Part shown: piece by piece, positions 42,350-50,969 of the stretch
How positions within the stretch are numbered: the stretch's first letter is position 1
How the letters are laid out: every line of letters begins with the position of its first letter
Assembly: GCF_013001025.1 (NCBI RefSeq)
Contig: NZ_CP053021.1
Coordinates: 5,153,001-5,217,000 of the forward strand
DNA length: 64,000 bases
Source of the DNA: Sphingobium yanoikuyae
GTDB taxonomy: Bacteria > Pseudomonadota > Alphaproteobacteria > Sphingomonadales > Sphingomonadaceae
Direction: 5' to 3'
The notes under the pieces: model-generated
Seen by the model: only the letters and a program-made list of their open reading frames with translations
What the model was told of the DNA's origin: nothing
Database searches by the model: none
Translations under genes and position numbers: made by a program

Positions 42350-44635
42350 ATGACTCTTGATCGCCGCGACCTCCTCATCCGCACCCTGGGCGGTGTCCTC
42401 GCCCTTGGCATTCCCCGCCGCGCGCTGGCGCAGGCCGACGTCGCCCGCGTCGATGCGCTGATCGCGAAGATGACGCTGGAGGAAAAGGCTGGGCAGATGA
42501 CCTGCCTGGCCGACAGCTTCCGTCCCTTCAACCCGCCCAACCCGGCGGCCGGCATCCAGGACGAGAAGCGCCTGGCCGACGAGATTCGCAAGGGCCGGGT
42601 CGGCTGCCTGTTCAACGGAATCGGCGTTGCCGGTGGGCGCCGCGCGCAGGAGATGGCGGTCAAGAACAGCCGCCTGGGCATCCCGCTGCTGCTGGCGGGC
42701 GACGTGATTCACGGCCTCAAGACCATCTTTCCCGTGCCGCTGGGGGAGGCTTCCTGCTTCGATCCGGTGCTGGTGGAAAAGACCGCGCGGGTCATGGCGG
42801 TGGAGGCGACGGCGGCCGGCCTGCACCTCACCTTCGCGCCGATGGTCGATGTCGCGCGCGACCAGCGCTGGGGCCGGGTGGTTGAAGGCGCGGGCGAGGA
42901 TGTCTATCTGACCGGCCTGTTGTCGGCGGCGCGGATTCGCGGCTTTCAGGGGCGCGACCTGCGCCGCGACGATTCGCTGCTCGCCTGTCCCAAGCATTTC
43001 GCCGCCTATGGCGCGGTCGCCGCGGGCCTCGAATATGGCAGCGTCGACATCAGTGACGAGACGCTGCGCGAAACCCATTTGCCGCCCTTCGGCAAGGCCT
43101 TTGCCGCCGGTGCGCTCACCACCATGGCCGCCTTCAACGAGATTAACGGCGTGCCCGCCACCGCCGACCGCGAATTGCTGACCGACATATTGCGCGGCGA
43201 GATGCAGTTTCGCGGCTTCGTCTTCTCCGATTACACCGCCGACGAGGAACTGGTCGCCCATGGCTTTGCCGAGGATGAGCGCGACGCCGCCCGCCTCGCG
43301 GTGCTGGCCGGGGTCGACATGTCGATGCAGAGCGGCCTCTATATCCGCCACATCCCCGATCTGGTGAAGAGCGGCGCGGTGCCGATGGCGACGGTCGATG
43401 TCGCGGTGCGCCGCATCCTTTATGTGAAGACCGCGATGGGGCTGTTCGACAATCCTTATCGCTCGCTCGACGAAGAGGTTGAAAAGGCGCGCATCGGCAC
43501 GCCCGCCCATCATGCTTTGGCGCGCGAGGCGGCGGCCCGATCGGTCGTGCTGCTCAAGAATGACGGGGTGCTGCCGCTCGATCCCGCTGCCGGGCAAAGG
43601 ATCGCGCTGATCGGCCCGTTCGGCGAGGACAAGGCCAATCTCTACGGCCCCTGGGCCTTTTACGGCGATCCCGACAAGGGCGTCGACATCGCCACCGGCC
43701 TGCGCGCGGCGATGCCCGATCCCGCAAAGCTGACGGTCGAACTGGGTTGCGCGGTCAACGGCCCGATCAAGGACGGGATCGCCCGTGCCGTCGCCGCAGC
43801 GAAGGCGGCGGACGTGGTGATCCTGGCGGTTGGCGAATCCCAGGCGATGTCGGGCGAGGCGCAATCGCGCACGATGATCGAGCTGCCCTCCTCGCAACAG
43901 GCACTGGCCGATGCGATCGCCGCCACCGGCAAGCCGGTCATCGTGCTGCTGCGCCATGGCCGCGCGCTCGCTTTGCATGATGGTGTCGCCAATGCGCAGG
44001 CGTTGCTGGCGACCTGGTTCCTGGGGTCGGAAACCGGCCATGCGCTGGCCGACATAATGTTCGGCAAGGTCGATCCCTCGGCCAAGCTGCCGGTCAGCTT
44101 CCCCTGGGAAAGCGGGCAGGAGCCTTTCTTCTACGATCGCAAGTCGACCGGCCGACCGACGGTGGACAATGGCAGCACCGAATATAAGGCGCGCTATGCC
44201 ACCACCGACAACAGCGCCCGCTTCCCCTTCGGCCATGGCCTCAGCTACACCGATTTCGCCCTCAGCGACCTGAAGCTCTCCGACACCGCGCTGCGCTGGG
44301 ACGGCGCGGTGGAGATCACCGCGCGCCTCACCAACAAGGGCAAGCGCAAGGGCAGCGAGGTGGTGCAACTCTATATCCGCGACCGCGTCGCCAGCCGCAC
44401 CCGCCCGATCCGCGAACTGAAGCGCATCCAGCGCGTCACTTTGTCGCCGGGCGATTCCACCCAGGTCCGCTTCACCCTGTCGCGCACCGACCTCGAATTT
44501 GTCGGCGCCGGCAACCGCCGCCTCGCCGAACCGGGCCTGTTCGACCTGTGGGTCGGCCAGTCCTCGACCGGCGGCCTGCACGGCCAGTTCACCCTCTACG
44601 CGGCATCTCCAACGTCCTCGTCACCCCGGGCTTGA
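42350..44635 (+). CDS. Glycoside hydrolase family 3 beta-glucosidase (BglX-like), exported
   Basis: 761 residues. Tat-like leader (LDRRDLLIRTLGG). GH3 N-terminal barrel: KMTLEEKAGQM, the KHFAAYGAV motif, and the nucleophile Asp in GFVFSDYTAD. The C-terminal domain (VVLLKNDGVLPLD) and a fibronectin-III-like tail (EVVQLYIRDRVASRTRP) complete the BglX layout. It should act in the periplasm on beta-linked oligosaccharides. The last residues (about TSSSPRA) are encoded by the flanking REP-like repeat, so the natural stop has probably been replaced. The ATG has no clear ribosome site. Confidence 0.9.
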   Translation: MTLDRRDLLIRTLGGVLALGIPRRALAQADVARVDALIAKMTLEEKAGQMTCLADSFRPFNPPNPAAGIQDEKRLADEIRKGRVGCLFNGIGVAGGRRAQEMAVKNSRLGIPLLLAGDVIHGLKTIFPVPLGEASCFDPVLVEKTARVMAVEATAAGLHLTFAPMVDVARDQRWGRVVEGAGEDVYLTGLLSAARIRGFQGRDLRRDDSLLACPKHFAAYGAVAAGLEYGSVDISDETLRETHLPPFGKAFAAGALTTMAAFNEINGVPATADRELLTDILRGEMQFRGFVFSDYTADEELVAHGFAEDERDAARLAVLAGVDMSMQSGLYIRHIPDLVKSGAVPMATVDVAVRRILYVKTAMGLFDNPYRSLDEEVEKARIGTPAHHALAREAAARSVVLLKNDGVLPLDPAAGQRIALIGPFGEDKANLYGPWAFYGDPDKGVDIATGLRAAMPDPAKLTVELGCAVNGPIKDGIARAVAAAKAADVVILAVGESQAMSGEAQSRTMIELPSSQQALADAIAATGKPVIVLLRHGRALALHDGVANAQALLATWFLGSETGHALADIMFGKVDPSAKLPVSFPWESGQEPFFYDRKSTGRPTVDNGSTEYKARYATTDNSARFPFGHGLSYTDFALSDLKLSDTALRWDGAVEITARLTNKGKRKGSEVVQLYIRDRVASRTRPIRELKRIQRVTLSPGDSTQVRFTLSRTDLEFVGAGNRRLAEPGLFDLWVGQSSTGGLHGQFTLYAASPTSSSPRA

Positions 44636-44649
44636 CCCGGGGTCCCGCT
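44619..44649 (+). repeat. Left copy of 31-bp inverted repeat (REP-like) flanking the GIY-YIG gene
   Basis: A 31-base element with internal hairpin ACCCCGGG-CTTGA-CCCGGGGT. The exact reverse complement is at 44973-45003. The left copy contains the end of the GH3 coding sequence, including its TGA stop. The element type (CACCCCGGGCTTGACCCGG) resembles REP sequences that are common in sphingomonad genomes. Confidence 0.92.
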
Positions 44650-44666
44650 TTGCAAATGTTCGCAAC

Positions 44667-44966
44667 ATGGCGCGCGAACGGCAGGGCGGATGGGTCTACA
44701 TCATGGCCGATCGGTATCGGGGCACCCTCTATGTCGGCGTGACCGCCGATCTTGCTGCCCGAATCCATCAACATCGATCCGGTACGGGGGCCGACTTCTG
44801 CGCCCGCTATGGATTATTCCGGCTTGTGTGGGCCGAGCATGGCGACGACATGCTGAGCTGCATCGCCCATGAGAAGCGCCTCAAACATTGGCGCCGGCAA
44901 TGGAAGTTCGACCTGATCGAAGGCGCCAATCCGGACTGGCAGGATCTGTTCGACCAGATTGTCTGA
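44667..44966 (+). CDS. GIY-YIG nuclease family protein
   Basis: 99 residues. The GIY half appears as WVYIM (9-13) and the YIG half as LYVGVT (21-26). ARIHQHRSG supplies the conserved Arg and EKRLKHWRRQWK a Glu (69) and a basic helix; ANPDWQDL is the usual end. Small stand-alone GIY-YIG proteins of this group (YhbQ/UPF0213-like) are predicted structure-specific endonucleases. The gene and its 17- and 6-base margins fill the space between two perfect 31-bp inverted repeats, like cargo of a mobile unit. There is no neighbouring transposase. Confidence 0.88.
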   Translation: MARERQGGWVYIMADRYRGTLYVGVTADLAARIHQHRSGTGADFCARYGLFRLVWAEHGDDMLSCIAHEKRLKHWRRQWKFDLIEGANPDWQDLFDQIV

Positions 44967-44972
44967 CGCAGT

Positions 44973-45003
44973 AGCGGGACCCCGGGTCAAGCCCGGGGTG
45001 ACG
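44973..45003 (-). repeat. Right copy of 31-bp inverted repeat flanking the GIY-YIG gene
   Basis: Exact reverse complement of 44619-44649, beginning 6 bases after the nuclease stop. It can form the same 8-bp hairpin and may also end transcription of the nuclease gene. Identity over 31 of 31 bases indicates recent origin or gene conversion. Confidence 0.92.
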
Positions 45004-45149
45004 GGTAGAGGTGGGCGCCTTCTCCGATCCACCCTCTCTCATAGGAAAATCCGATCACTGTGACGGAATCGATTCGTTTCGATCCGCCGCTGCACGGGAC
45101 TACCCCTTTTCGCGCCTTGAACAGGCAGAACAGGACAGGGGAGAGAAAC

Positions 45150-47414
45150 ATGTCCACGACCCGCATTTCCACATTCGCCCTGGCGTGCGCGCTGCTCGCC
45201 AGCCCGGCGCTCGCCGCCGATCCCAAGCCCAAGCCGGCGCCGCAGGCCGACACCGTGACCGAGGCGCCCAAGCCGCCCGTCACCGAAAAGCCCGGCGGCA
45301 TGACCAACAAGGACTGGTGGCCCAACCGCCTGGACCTTACCGCGCTGCGCCAGCATGAGGCGACCCGCGCCAATCCCTATGGCGCCGACTATGATTATGT
45401 GAAGGAATTCAACAGCCTCGACCTCGAAGCGGTCAAGGTCGACATCCGCAAGGTGCTGACCACGTCGCAGCCCTGGTGGCCGGCCGACTATGGCCATTAT
45501 GGCCCCTTCTTCATCCGCATGGCTTGGCACAGCGCCGGCACCTATCGCGTCGGCGACGGCCGTGGCGGCTCGGATGGTGGCGAACAGCGGTTCGATCCGC
45601 TCAACAGCTGGCCCGACAATGTCAGCCTCGACAAGGCCCGCCGCCTGGTCTGGCCGATCAAGCAGAAATATGGCCGCAAATTGAGCTGGGGCGACCTGAT
45701 GGTCCTGTCCGGCAATGTCGCGCTGGAGGATATGGGCTTCAAGACCGTGGGCTTTGCCGGCGGCCGCATCGACGCCTGGCAGCCGGACGTCGTCTATTGG
45801 GGCCCGGAAACCAAGATGATGGGGACCGAGCGCTCCAATCCCGACGGCTCGCTCAAGCGTTCGCTCGCCGCGACCACCATGGGCCTCATCTATGTGAACC
45901 CCGAAGGCCCCGGCGCCAATCATGATCCCAAGGGCGCCGCCGCCGACATCCGCCGCGCCTTTGGCAATATGGCGATGGATGACGAGGAAACGCTGGCGCT
46001 GATCGCGGGAGGCCACACCTTCGGCAAGGCGCATGGCGCCAAGAAGCCCGAGGAATGCCTGGGCGCGGAACCCGCCGCCGCCGGCATCGAGGATCAGGGC
46101 TTCGGCTGGAAGAACAAGTGCGGCAAGGGCAATGCGGAGGATACGCTGACCTCGGGCCTGGAGGGCGCCTGGTCGGCCACGCCGACCCAGTTCACCACCC
46201 AATATATCGACAATCTGCTGAACTTCGACTGGGTGAAGACCAAGAGCCCGGCCGGCGCGACCCAGTGGATCCCAACCGATCCCGCCACCGCCAGCATGGT
46301 CCCCGACGCGCATGTGAAGGACAAGCGGCACGCGCCGATCATGTTCACCACCGACATTGCGCTCAAGGAAGATCCCGGTTTCCGCAAGGTACTGGAAAGC
46401 TGGCAGAAGAATCCCGAGCTGTTCAGCAAGGCCTTCGCCCGCGCCTGGTTCAAGCTGACCCATCGTGATCTCGGCCCGCAGGTTCGCTATCTCGGCAAGG
46501 ACATTCCGTCCGAAACCTATAGCTGGCAGGATCCGCTGCCCAAGGCGAGCTTCGCCCCCGTCAGCGCCGCCGATCAGGCCAAGCTGAAGGCCGCTGTGCT
46601 GGCGTCGGGCCTGACCGGGCCGGAACTGGTGCGCACCGCCTGGGCGTCGGCCGCGACCTTCCGCAGCACCGACATGCGCGGCGGTGCCAATGGCGCGCGC
46701 CTGCGGCTCGATCCGCAGCGCGGCTGGGCGGTCAACGATCCGGCGGAGTTGAACAAGGTGCTGGCCAAGCTGACTGCGATACAGAAGGATTTCGCGAAAT
46801 CAGGCAATCAGGTGTCGATGGCCGACCTCATCGTCCTGGGCGGTAACGCCGCGGTCGAGCAGGCGGCGCAGAAGGGCGGCTACAGCATCACCGTGCCGTT
46901 CACGCCGGGCCGCGTCGATGCCGCGCAGGCACAGACCGATGTCGCCTCCTTCGCCTATCTGGAGCCCAAGGCGGACGGCTTCCGCAACTGGTATGGCCCC
47001 AGGGCGGAGGTCAGCCCGGCCGACGCGCTGGTGGACAAGGCCGATGCCCTCGACCTCACCGTGCCGGAAATGACCGTGCTGGTCGGCGGCATGCGCGCGC
47101 TCGGCGCCAATAGCGGCGGATCGAAGAATGGCGTGCTGACCACCCGTCCGGGCACGCTCAGCAACGACTTCTTCGTCAACCTGCTGACGATGGACACGGT
47201 GTGGAGCAAGTCGGCGACGCCGGGCCTCTATGACGGCAAGGACCGGGCCAGCGGCGCGGCGAAGTGGACGGCGACCCCGGTCGACCTGATCTTCGGCTCC
47301 AACTCCGAACTGCGCGTCGTGGCCGAAGTCTATGCCGAGGATGACGCAAAGGAGAAGTTCGTCACCGACTTCGCCGCCGCCTGGACCAAGGTCATGAACG
47401 CGGACCGCTTCTGA
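45150..47414 (+). CDS. katG: Catalase-peroxidase (KatG), with export signal
   Basis: 754 residues. The N-terminus [22 protein letters not shown] is a Sec signal peptide, unusual because most KatG proteins are cytoplasmic. The core is complete: [11 protein letters not shown] (distal Arg/Trp/His), [10 protein letters not shown] and [11 protein letters not shown] (Tyr and Met of the Trp-Tyr-Met cofactor), [12 protein letters not shown] (proximal His), and the C-terminal duplicated domain. It degrades hydrogen peroxide and oxidises donors, here probably in the periplasm. AGGGGAGAGAAAC precedes the ATG. A 10-base palindrome GAATCGATTC is at 45066, and a terminator follows. Confidence 0.93.
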   Translation: MSTTRISTFALACALLASPALAADPKPKPAPQADTVTEAPKPPVTEKPGGMTNKDWWPNRLDLTALRQHEATRANPYGADYDYVKEFNSLDLEAVKVDIRKVLTTSQPWWPADYGHYGPFFIRMAWHSAGTYRVGDGRGGSDGGEQRFDPLNSWPDNVSLDKARRLVWPIKQKYGRKLSWGDLMVLSGNVALEDMGFKTVGFAGGRIDAWQPDVVYWGPETKMMGTERSNPDGSLKRSLAATTMGLIYVNPEGPGANHDPKGAAADIRRAFGNMAMDDEETLALIAGGHTFGKAHGAKKPEECLGAEPAAAGIEDQGFGWKNKCGKGNAEDTLTSGLEGAWSATPTQFTTQYIDNLLNFDWVKTKSPAGATQWIPTDPATASMVPDAHVKDKRHAPIMFTTDIALKEDPGFRKVLESWQKNPELFSKAFARAWFKLTHRDLGPQVRYLGKDIPSETYSWQDPLPKASFAPVSAADQAKLKAAVLASGLTGPELVRTAWASAATFRSTDMRGGANGARLRLDPQRGWAVNDPAELNKVLAKLTAIQKDFAKSGNQVSMADLIVLGGNAAVEQAAQKGGYSITVPFTPGRVDAAQAQTDVASFAYLEPKADGFRNWYGPRAEVSPADALVDKADALDLTVPEMTVLVGGMRALGANSGGSKNGVLTTRPGTLSNDFFVNLLTMDTVWSKSATPGLYDGKDRASGAAKWTATPVDLIFGSNSELRVVAEVYAEDDAKEKFVTDFAAAWTKVMNADRF

Positions 47415-47419
47415 AAATG

Positions 47420-47454
47420 AAGAACCCGGCGGCGCAGGGCGACGCCGGGTTCTT
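47420..47454 (+). terminator. Intrinsic-type terminator of katG
   Basis: AAGAACCCGGCG and CGCCGGGTTCTT form a perfect 12-bp stem around an 11-base loop, 5 bases past the katG stop. The TTCTT end serves as a short pyrimidine tail. Confidence 0.8.
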
Positions 47455-47473
47455 CGGATCGAATTGGCCGGAA

Positions 47474-48036
47474 GCGACCATTTTTTGTCATTCGCATGGT
47501 CTCGACGCTCGCCCAATTGCGGATGCTGCGGATCCGGGGCTAAGCTCAGCAAATGATCCAGTCTATCCCGAACTTCCACGATGGCTACGTGACAGGGTTA
47601 AAGGTGCGCGAAGGTGGCGCTACGCTCTACTTGCGGCAAGTAGATGGCGCAGATTTCAATATGATCCTTGAAGACCTCGAGGCGCTGCAAATCGATGATT
47701 TTCGGCAGGGCAATATCATATCGCACGTCGATATTATCGCAGGGCGCTTGCTGAGTGCCAATGCCCTTGACCGGCTTTATGAGCCGCCACATCCGGCGGC
47801 GACCCCGCAATATCACGAGAAATACGCCTCTTTTTTAAATGGGCAAGTGGAGCGGATCGAACGCGGGGAAGCTCAGTTACTGGTGATTGTCCCGTCCTAT
47901 GGTGCAGATCTGTTAGCGATATGCCGACAGGTGCATTGTGTAGCAGCCTGACGGCTAACGACCATTTTTAGTCATTCGGTCCAACAAACGCTTTCGACAA
48001 TTGCAGATATTCGTTGTTTCGGCCTATGATCCAGTC
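47474..48036. repeat. Degenerate direct duplication of a gene leader (47474-47563 and 47958-48036)
   Basis: Two stretches share the same ordered blocks: a CGACCATTTTT-x-GTCATTCG block (47474-47494 and 47958-47978, 19 of 21 bases equal), then CAATTGC (47514 and 47998), then ATGATCCAGTC (47553 and 48026). In the first copy that ATG starts the 132-residue protein; in the second the frame closes after about 28 codons. The second copy thus looks like a decayed duplicate leader of the next gene. Confidence 0.7.
47553..47951 (+). CDS. Hypothetical protein, AT-richer islet
   Basis: 132 residues, no signal peptide. The sequence (MIQSIPNFHDGYVTGLKVRE, GADFNMILEDLEALQIDDF) looks like a small alpha/beta protein; HDGYVTGL with later acidic DLEAL resembles proteins of toxin-immunity type, but I cannot name a family. 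Its base composition is clearly more AT-rich at third positions than the surrounding genes, suggesting horizontal acquisition. It lies between katG and a short cysteine-rich gene with a similar leader. Confidence 0.65.
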   Translation: MIQSIPNFHDGYVTGLKVREGGATLYLRQVDGADFNMILEDLEALQIDDFRQGNIISHVDIIAGRLLSANALDRLYEPPHPAATPQYHEKYASFLNGQVERIERGEAQLLVIVPSYGADLLAICRQVHCVAA

Positions 48037-48062
48037 AACATCACACGCGGTAGGAATGACGC

Positions 48063-48428
48063 TTGAGGATATCCCCTTTCGTTCTCACCGCATTTGCCAT
48101 TTGCTCCTGTAATGGCGAGGACACACGGGCTAAGAGGATAGCGGCTATTGAAGAGGTCGAAAAACGCTGTGGCCTCCCTCCTAATACTTTTAATGCATCT
48201 CTAGCGGACAAGCCCGCGAATGAGGCACGTGCATGTGACCCGCGTAAGAGCGGAAGGAAATGCTATGACGTGCGGCATATCGACTTAGGATACGTTTTTC
48301 ACAAGCCGCTGTTATGTAAGATGGAATGCGTGAAACGATATAAATCAAAGGACGGGTATCAGTTCGGTTTGTATCTAAACTCAGTCACGCCCAAGGATGC
48401 ACCTCGTTGCGATAACGCTGTCGGTTGA
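48063..48428 (+). CDS. Hypothetical cysteine-rich exported protein, possible lipoprotein
   Basis: 121 residues with a TTG start; TAGGA lies 7 bases before it. The hydrophobic N-terminus ends in AFAICSC, which could be a lipobox. The mature part has several Cys (RCGLPP, ACDPRKSGRKC, LCKMEC, RCDNAVG), likely forming disulfides. It has the same AT-richer composition as its neighbour. No family recognised. A start at ATG 48056 is in another frame and closes early. Confidence 0.55.
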   Translation: MRISPFVLTAFAICSCNGEDTRAKRIAAIEEVEKRCGLPPNTFNASLADKPANEARACDPRKSGRKCYDVRHIDLGYVFHKPLLCKMECVKRYKSKDGYQFGLYLNSVTPKDAPRCDNAVG

Positions 48429-48494
48429 ACTCTGATGATGTCTGCTAATTTGGATTAGCAACGGCTAACCGGACCGTCCGCCATCCACCCCTTC

Positions 48495-48582
48495 CGTCAT
48501 TCCCGCGCAGGCGGGAATCCATCTCCTGACCTTGTATCTGGTCCGACGCTGGCGAGATGGATCCCCGCCTCCGCGGGGATGG
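48495..48582. repeat. Composite REP-like palindromic element
   Basis: A hairpin ATTCCCGC-GCAG-GCGGGAAT (48499-48517) and a second ATCCCCGC-CTC-CGCGGGGAT (48561-48580) are joined by ATCCATCTC and GAGATGGAT, which are themselves complementary across about 30 bases. The unit could fold into one large cruciform. Its core (CGTCATTCCCGC) is like the well-known intergenic repeats of proteobacteria. It fills the gap before the siderophore receptor terminator. Confidence 0.75.
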
Positions 48583-48676
48583 CTCTATGAAACAGGTGGC
48601 CCGCTTCCCACCCCAAAACAACGTTGCGTCATTCCTGTGCTGGACCTGCGCCAGCATCCATCCGCCCCCAAACAAA

Positions 48677-48706
48677 AAGGGCGCCCTGGTCTCCCACGGC
48701 GCCCTT
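48677..48706 (-). terminator. Intrinsic terminator of the siderophore receptor gene
   Basis: Read on the minus strand, AAGGGCGCC and GGCGCCCTT form a 9-bp stem followed by a run of T residues (CTTTTTG). It lies 7 bases beyond the receptor stop codon. Confidence 0.85.
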
Positions 48707-48712
48707 CTTTTA

Positions 48713-50863
48713 TCAGAACTTGTAGTTCGCGCTGATCGTGAAATTGCGCGGGGCGCCGTAGCGATACTGGCTGAACGAACCGGCCTGGCTGTAATATTTC
48801 TTGTCGAACAGATTTTCGACATTGGCCTGGAGCTGCAGCTGCTCGGTCACGGCATAGCGCGCCATCAGGCTGACCAGCGTATAGCCGTCCTGCTGGAAGC
48901 GGAAGGGCACGGCCGGCGTGGTGCCGGGGATGGTGCCGTCCGAATAGGCCTTGCTGCGATAATTGACGCCGCCACCGATGGTCAGGCCGGTCAGTACGCC
49001 GGGCAGGTCATAGGTGGTGAAGATCTTGAGCAGCTTGCGCGGCTGCGCGGTGTTCACGTCATTGCCGTCCGGATCCTCGATCTTGAACTGGCTGTAGCTG
49101 GCATTGACGTTCCAGCCCGGCAGCGGCTGGCCGGTGGCTTCCAGTTCGAAGCCCTTGCTCGTCACGCCCTCGACCGCGCGATAGGGCTGGAAGGTCTGGC
49201 TGTTCAGGATGATTTCCGGGCCGTCCATCTCGCCGACATTATCCTGCTCGATGCGGAACAGCGCGATCGAGGTCTGCAGCGCATCGCCGAAGAAGCTGCT
49301 CTTCAGGCCGATTTCATAGGCGGCGCCGTTCAGCGGATCGAGCAGGCGCTGTTCGCGGTCATAGCGGTTTTGCGGCTGGAAGATCTTGGTATAGCTGGCA
49401 TAGACGCGATGGTTCGACGTGATGTCGTACAATGCGCCGACATAGGGGATGAACACATTGTCGTCGCCATAGTCGCTCGGCCCGCTCCAGGCGAAGCCGC
49501 GCTGGTTCCAGCTGGCGATACGGCCGCCCAGGATGACCTTGAACGGATCGGCCACGTTCAGGCGGAACGCGCCATAATAGCCGGTCTGCTCGATCCGTTC
49601 CTGTTCGTTGCGCACCGCGTCGGTGCCCCAGACCGGCTCGGGATAGGGCACGCCTTCCTGGCCGATCACCGGCACGTCCGTCAGCCAGGGCGAGGGCGCC
49701 ACATAATTGTCGGTGTGCCGCTTCAGCACGCTGTGCAGCGCGCCCAGCACGACCTCATGATCGCGGCCGAACAGCGCCACCTGGCCCTTCAACTGGGCGT
49801 CGATGCTGTTCTGGATGCTTTCGCCCTTGGACTTGTAGGGGTTGGTGCCGTCCATCGTGCCGGTCGCCTTGTCGACGCCGCCATAGAGATAGAGAAGCTG
49901 CGTATCGCCGGTGGTCTTGAGCCGGTTGTAATTGGCGGTCAGGTTCCAGCGATCGCCAAATTCCTGGCGCACCGTGGCATAGATATTCTGGTTGGTGGTG
50001 TTCCAGTAGGTCCAGTCCGCCGCCGTGGTCTGCGACCGGGGCAGGTCGGTCAGCGTGCCGTCGGTGTAGAAGGTGGGCAGCGCGCCCCAGGTCGCGCCCT
50101 TGGGCTTGCTGTCCTGGTGGCTCATGCCGACGCGGACCAGCGTGCTATCGGTGACGTCGGCCTCGACCACGCCATAGAGGACCCACTTCTTGCGGTCCTG
50201 AATGTCGATGAAATAGTCGCCCTTTTCATAGCGACCGACCAGCCGGGCGCGGATGCGGCCATCGGCGGTCAGTGCGCCGCCAATGTCGGCCGACAGGCGC
50301 CAGGTGTTCCAGCTGCCGATGCTGGCATTGACATAGCCGGTCAGGTCGGTGGCGTCGGCATGCTTGCGCACCAGGTTGACCGATGCGGACGGATCGCCCG
50401 CGCCCGACAGCAGGCCGGTCGCGCCGCGCACGACCTCGATCCGTTCATAGATGGAGACGTCGATGCTGGTCTCGCCATTGCCGCCGGCCAGCGTCCAGGC
50501 GGCGGGCACGCCGTCGACCTGGGTGTTGCGGATCTCGAAGCCGCGCGCGAAGAAGCTGTTGCGCACGTCATCGACTTCGTTGGCGGATACGCCCACCGCA
50601 TTGGTGATGACATCCTTCACGCTGATCAGATTCTGGTCGAGGATGCGCTGCGCGGTCATGATGCTGACCGACTGCGGCGTTTCCTGGACCGTCAGGCCCA
50701 GGCCGGTCGCGGTGTCGATCTTGTCGGGCAGGGTATAGGTGCCGGTGACGACGATCTGGTCGTCGCGATTCTCATCGGCCGGTGCGGCATTGGTCTGGGC
50801 GGCGGCGGGAAGGGCGACGACGCACAGCGCGGCGCCGGCAAGCCAGTGATATTTGGACAGCAT
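48713..50863 (-). CDS. TonB-dependent siderophore receptor (FhuE/FpvA-like)
   Basis: 716 residues. Signal peptide (LSKYHWLAGAALCVVALPAAA). TonB box RDDQIVVTGTYT, the siderophore-receptor plug signature ETPQSVSIMTAQRI and SVNLVRKHA, then the barrel ending ITISANYKF-like NFTISANYKF. FhuE-type receptors import ferric coprogen- or hydroxamate-like chelates. AGGGG is 5 bases before the ATG at 50863; the frame extends upstream but crosses the promoter. Fur-like palindromes lie in the upstream region, consistent with iron control (inference). Confidence 0.92.
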   Translation of the reverse strand: MLSKYHWLAGAALCVVALPAAAQTNAAPADENRDDQIVVTGTYTLPDKIDTATGLGLTVQETPQSVSIMTAQRILDQNLISVKDVITNAVGVSANEVDDVRNSFFARGFEIRNTQVDGVPAAWTLAGGNGETSIDVSIYERIEVVRGATGLLSGAGDPSASVNLVRKHADATDLTGYVNASIGSWNTWRLSADIGGALTADGRIRARLVGRYEKGDYFIDIQDRKKWVLYGVVEADVTDSTLVRVGMSHQDSKPKGATWGALPTFYTDGTLTDLPRSQTTAADWTYWNTTNQNIYATVRQEFGDRWNLTANYNRLKTTGDTQLLYLYGGVDKATGTMDGTNPYKSKGESIQNSIDAQLKGQVALFGRDHEVVLGALHSVLKRHTDNYVAPSPWLTDVPVIGQEGVPYPEPVWGTDAVRNEQERIEQTGYYGAFRLNVADPFKVILGGRIASWNQRGFAWSGPSDYGDDNVFIPYVGALYDITSNHRVYASYTKIFQPQNRYDREQRLLDPLNGAAYEIGLKSSFFGDALQTSIALFRIEQDNVGEMDGPEIILNSQTFQPYRAVEGVTSKGFELEATGQPLPGWNVNASYSQFKIEDPDGNDVNTAQPRKLLKIFTTYDLPGVLTGLTIGGGVNYRSKAYSDGTIPGTTPAVPFRFQQDGYTLVSLMARYAVTEQLQLQANVENLFDKKYYSQAGSFSQYRYGAPRNFTISANYKF

Positions 50864-50934
50864 GAAGACCCCTGTTTTCTGGAAGGAAATTGGGCGTCGT
50901 CCTAAGGGATGCTGCGAGGCGATCGCAACAATAA

Positions 50935-50969
50935 TGCGAATGCGTCGCAATGCTATTTTGCGCAAAATA
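50935..50969. promoter_or_regulatory. Palindromes upstream of the siderophore receptor, possible Fur-family sites
   Basis: TGCGAATGCGTCGCA at 50935-50949 has a 7-1-7 symmetry (TGCGAAT/CGTCGCA). TATTTTGCGCAAAATA at 50954-50969 is a perfect 16-base palindrome, directly followed by another half-site TGCGAAT at 50970. They are about 70-110 bases before the receptor start. Fur-type regulators bind such AT-rich dyads. The first resembles the palindrome at 6877-6897. Confidence 0.5.

Noticed and set aside
44619..45003. GIY-YIG unit considered as a complete insertion sequence
   Set aside because: No transposase gene and no target-site duplication was visible; reported instead as a repeat-flanked nuclease.
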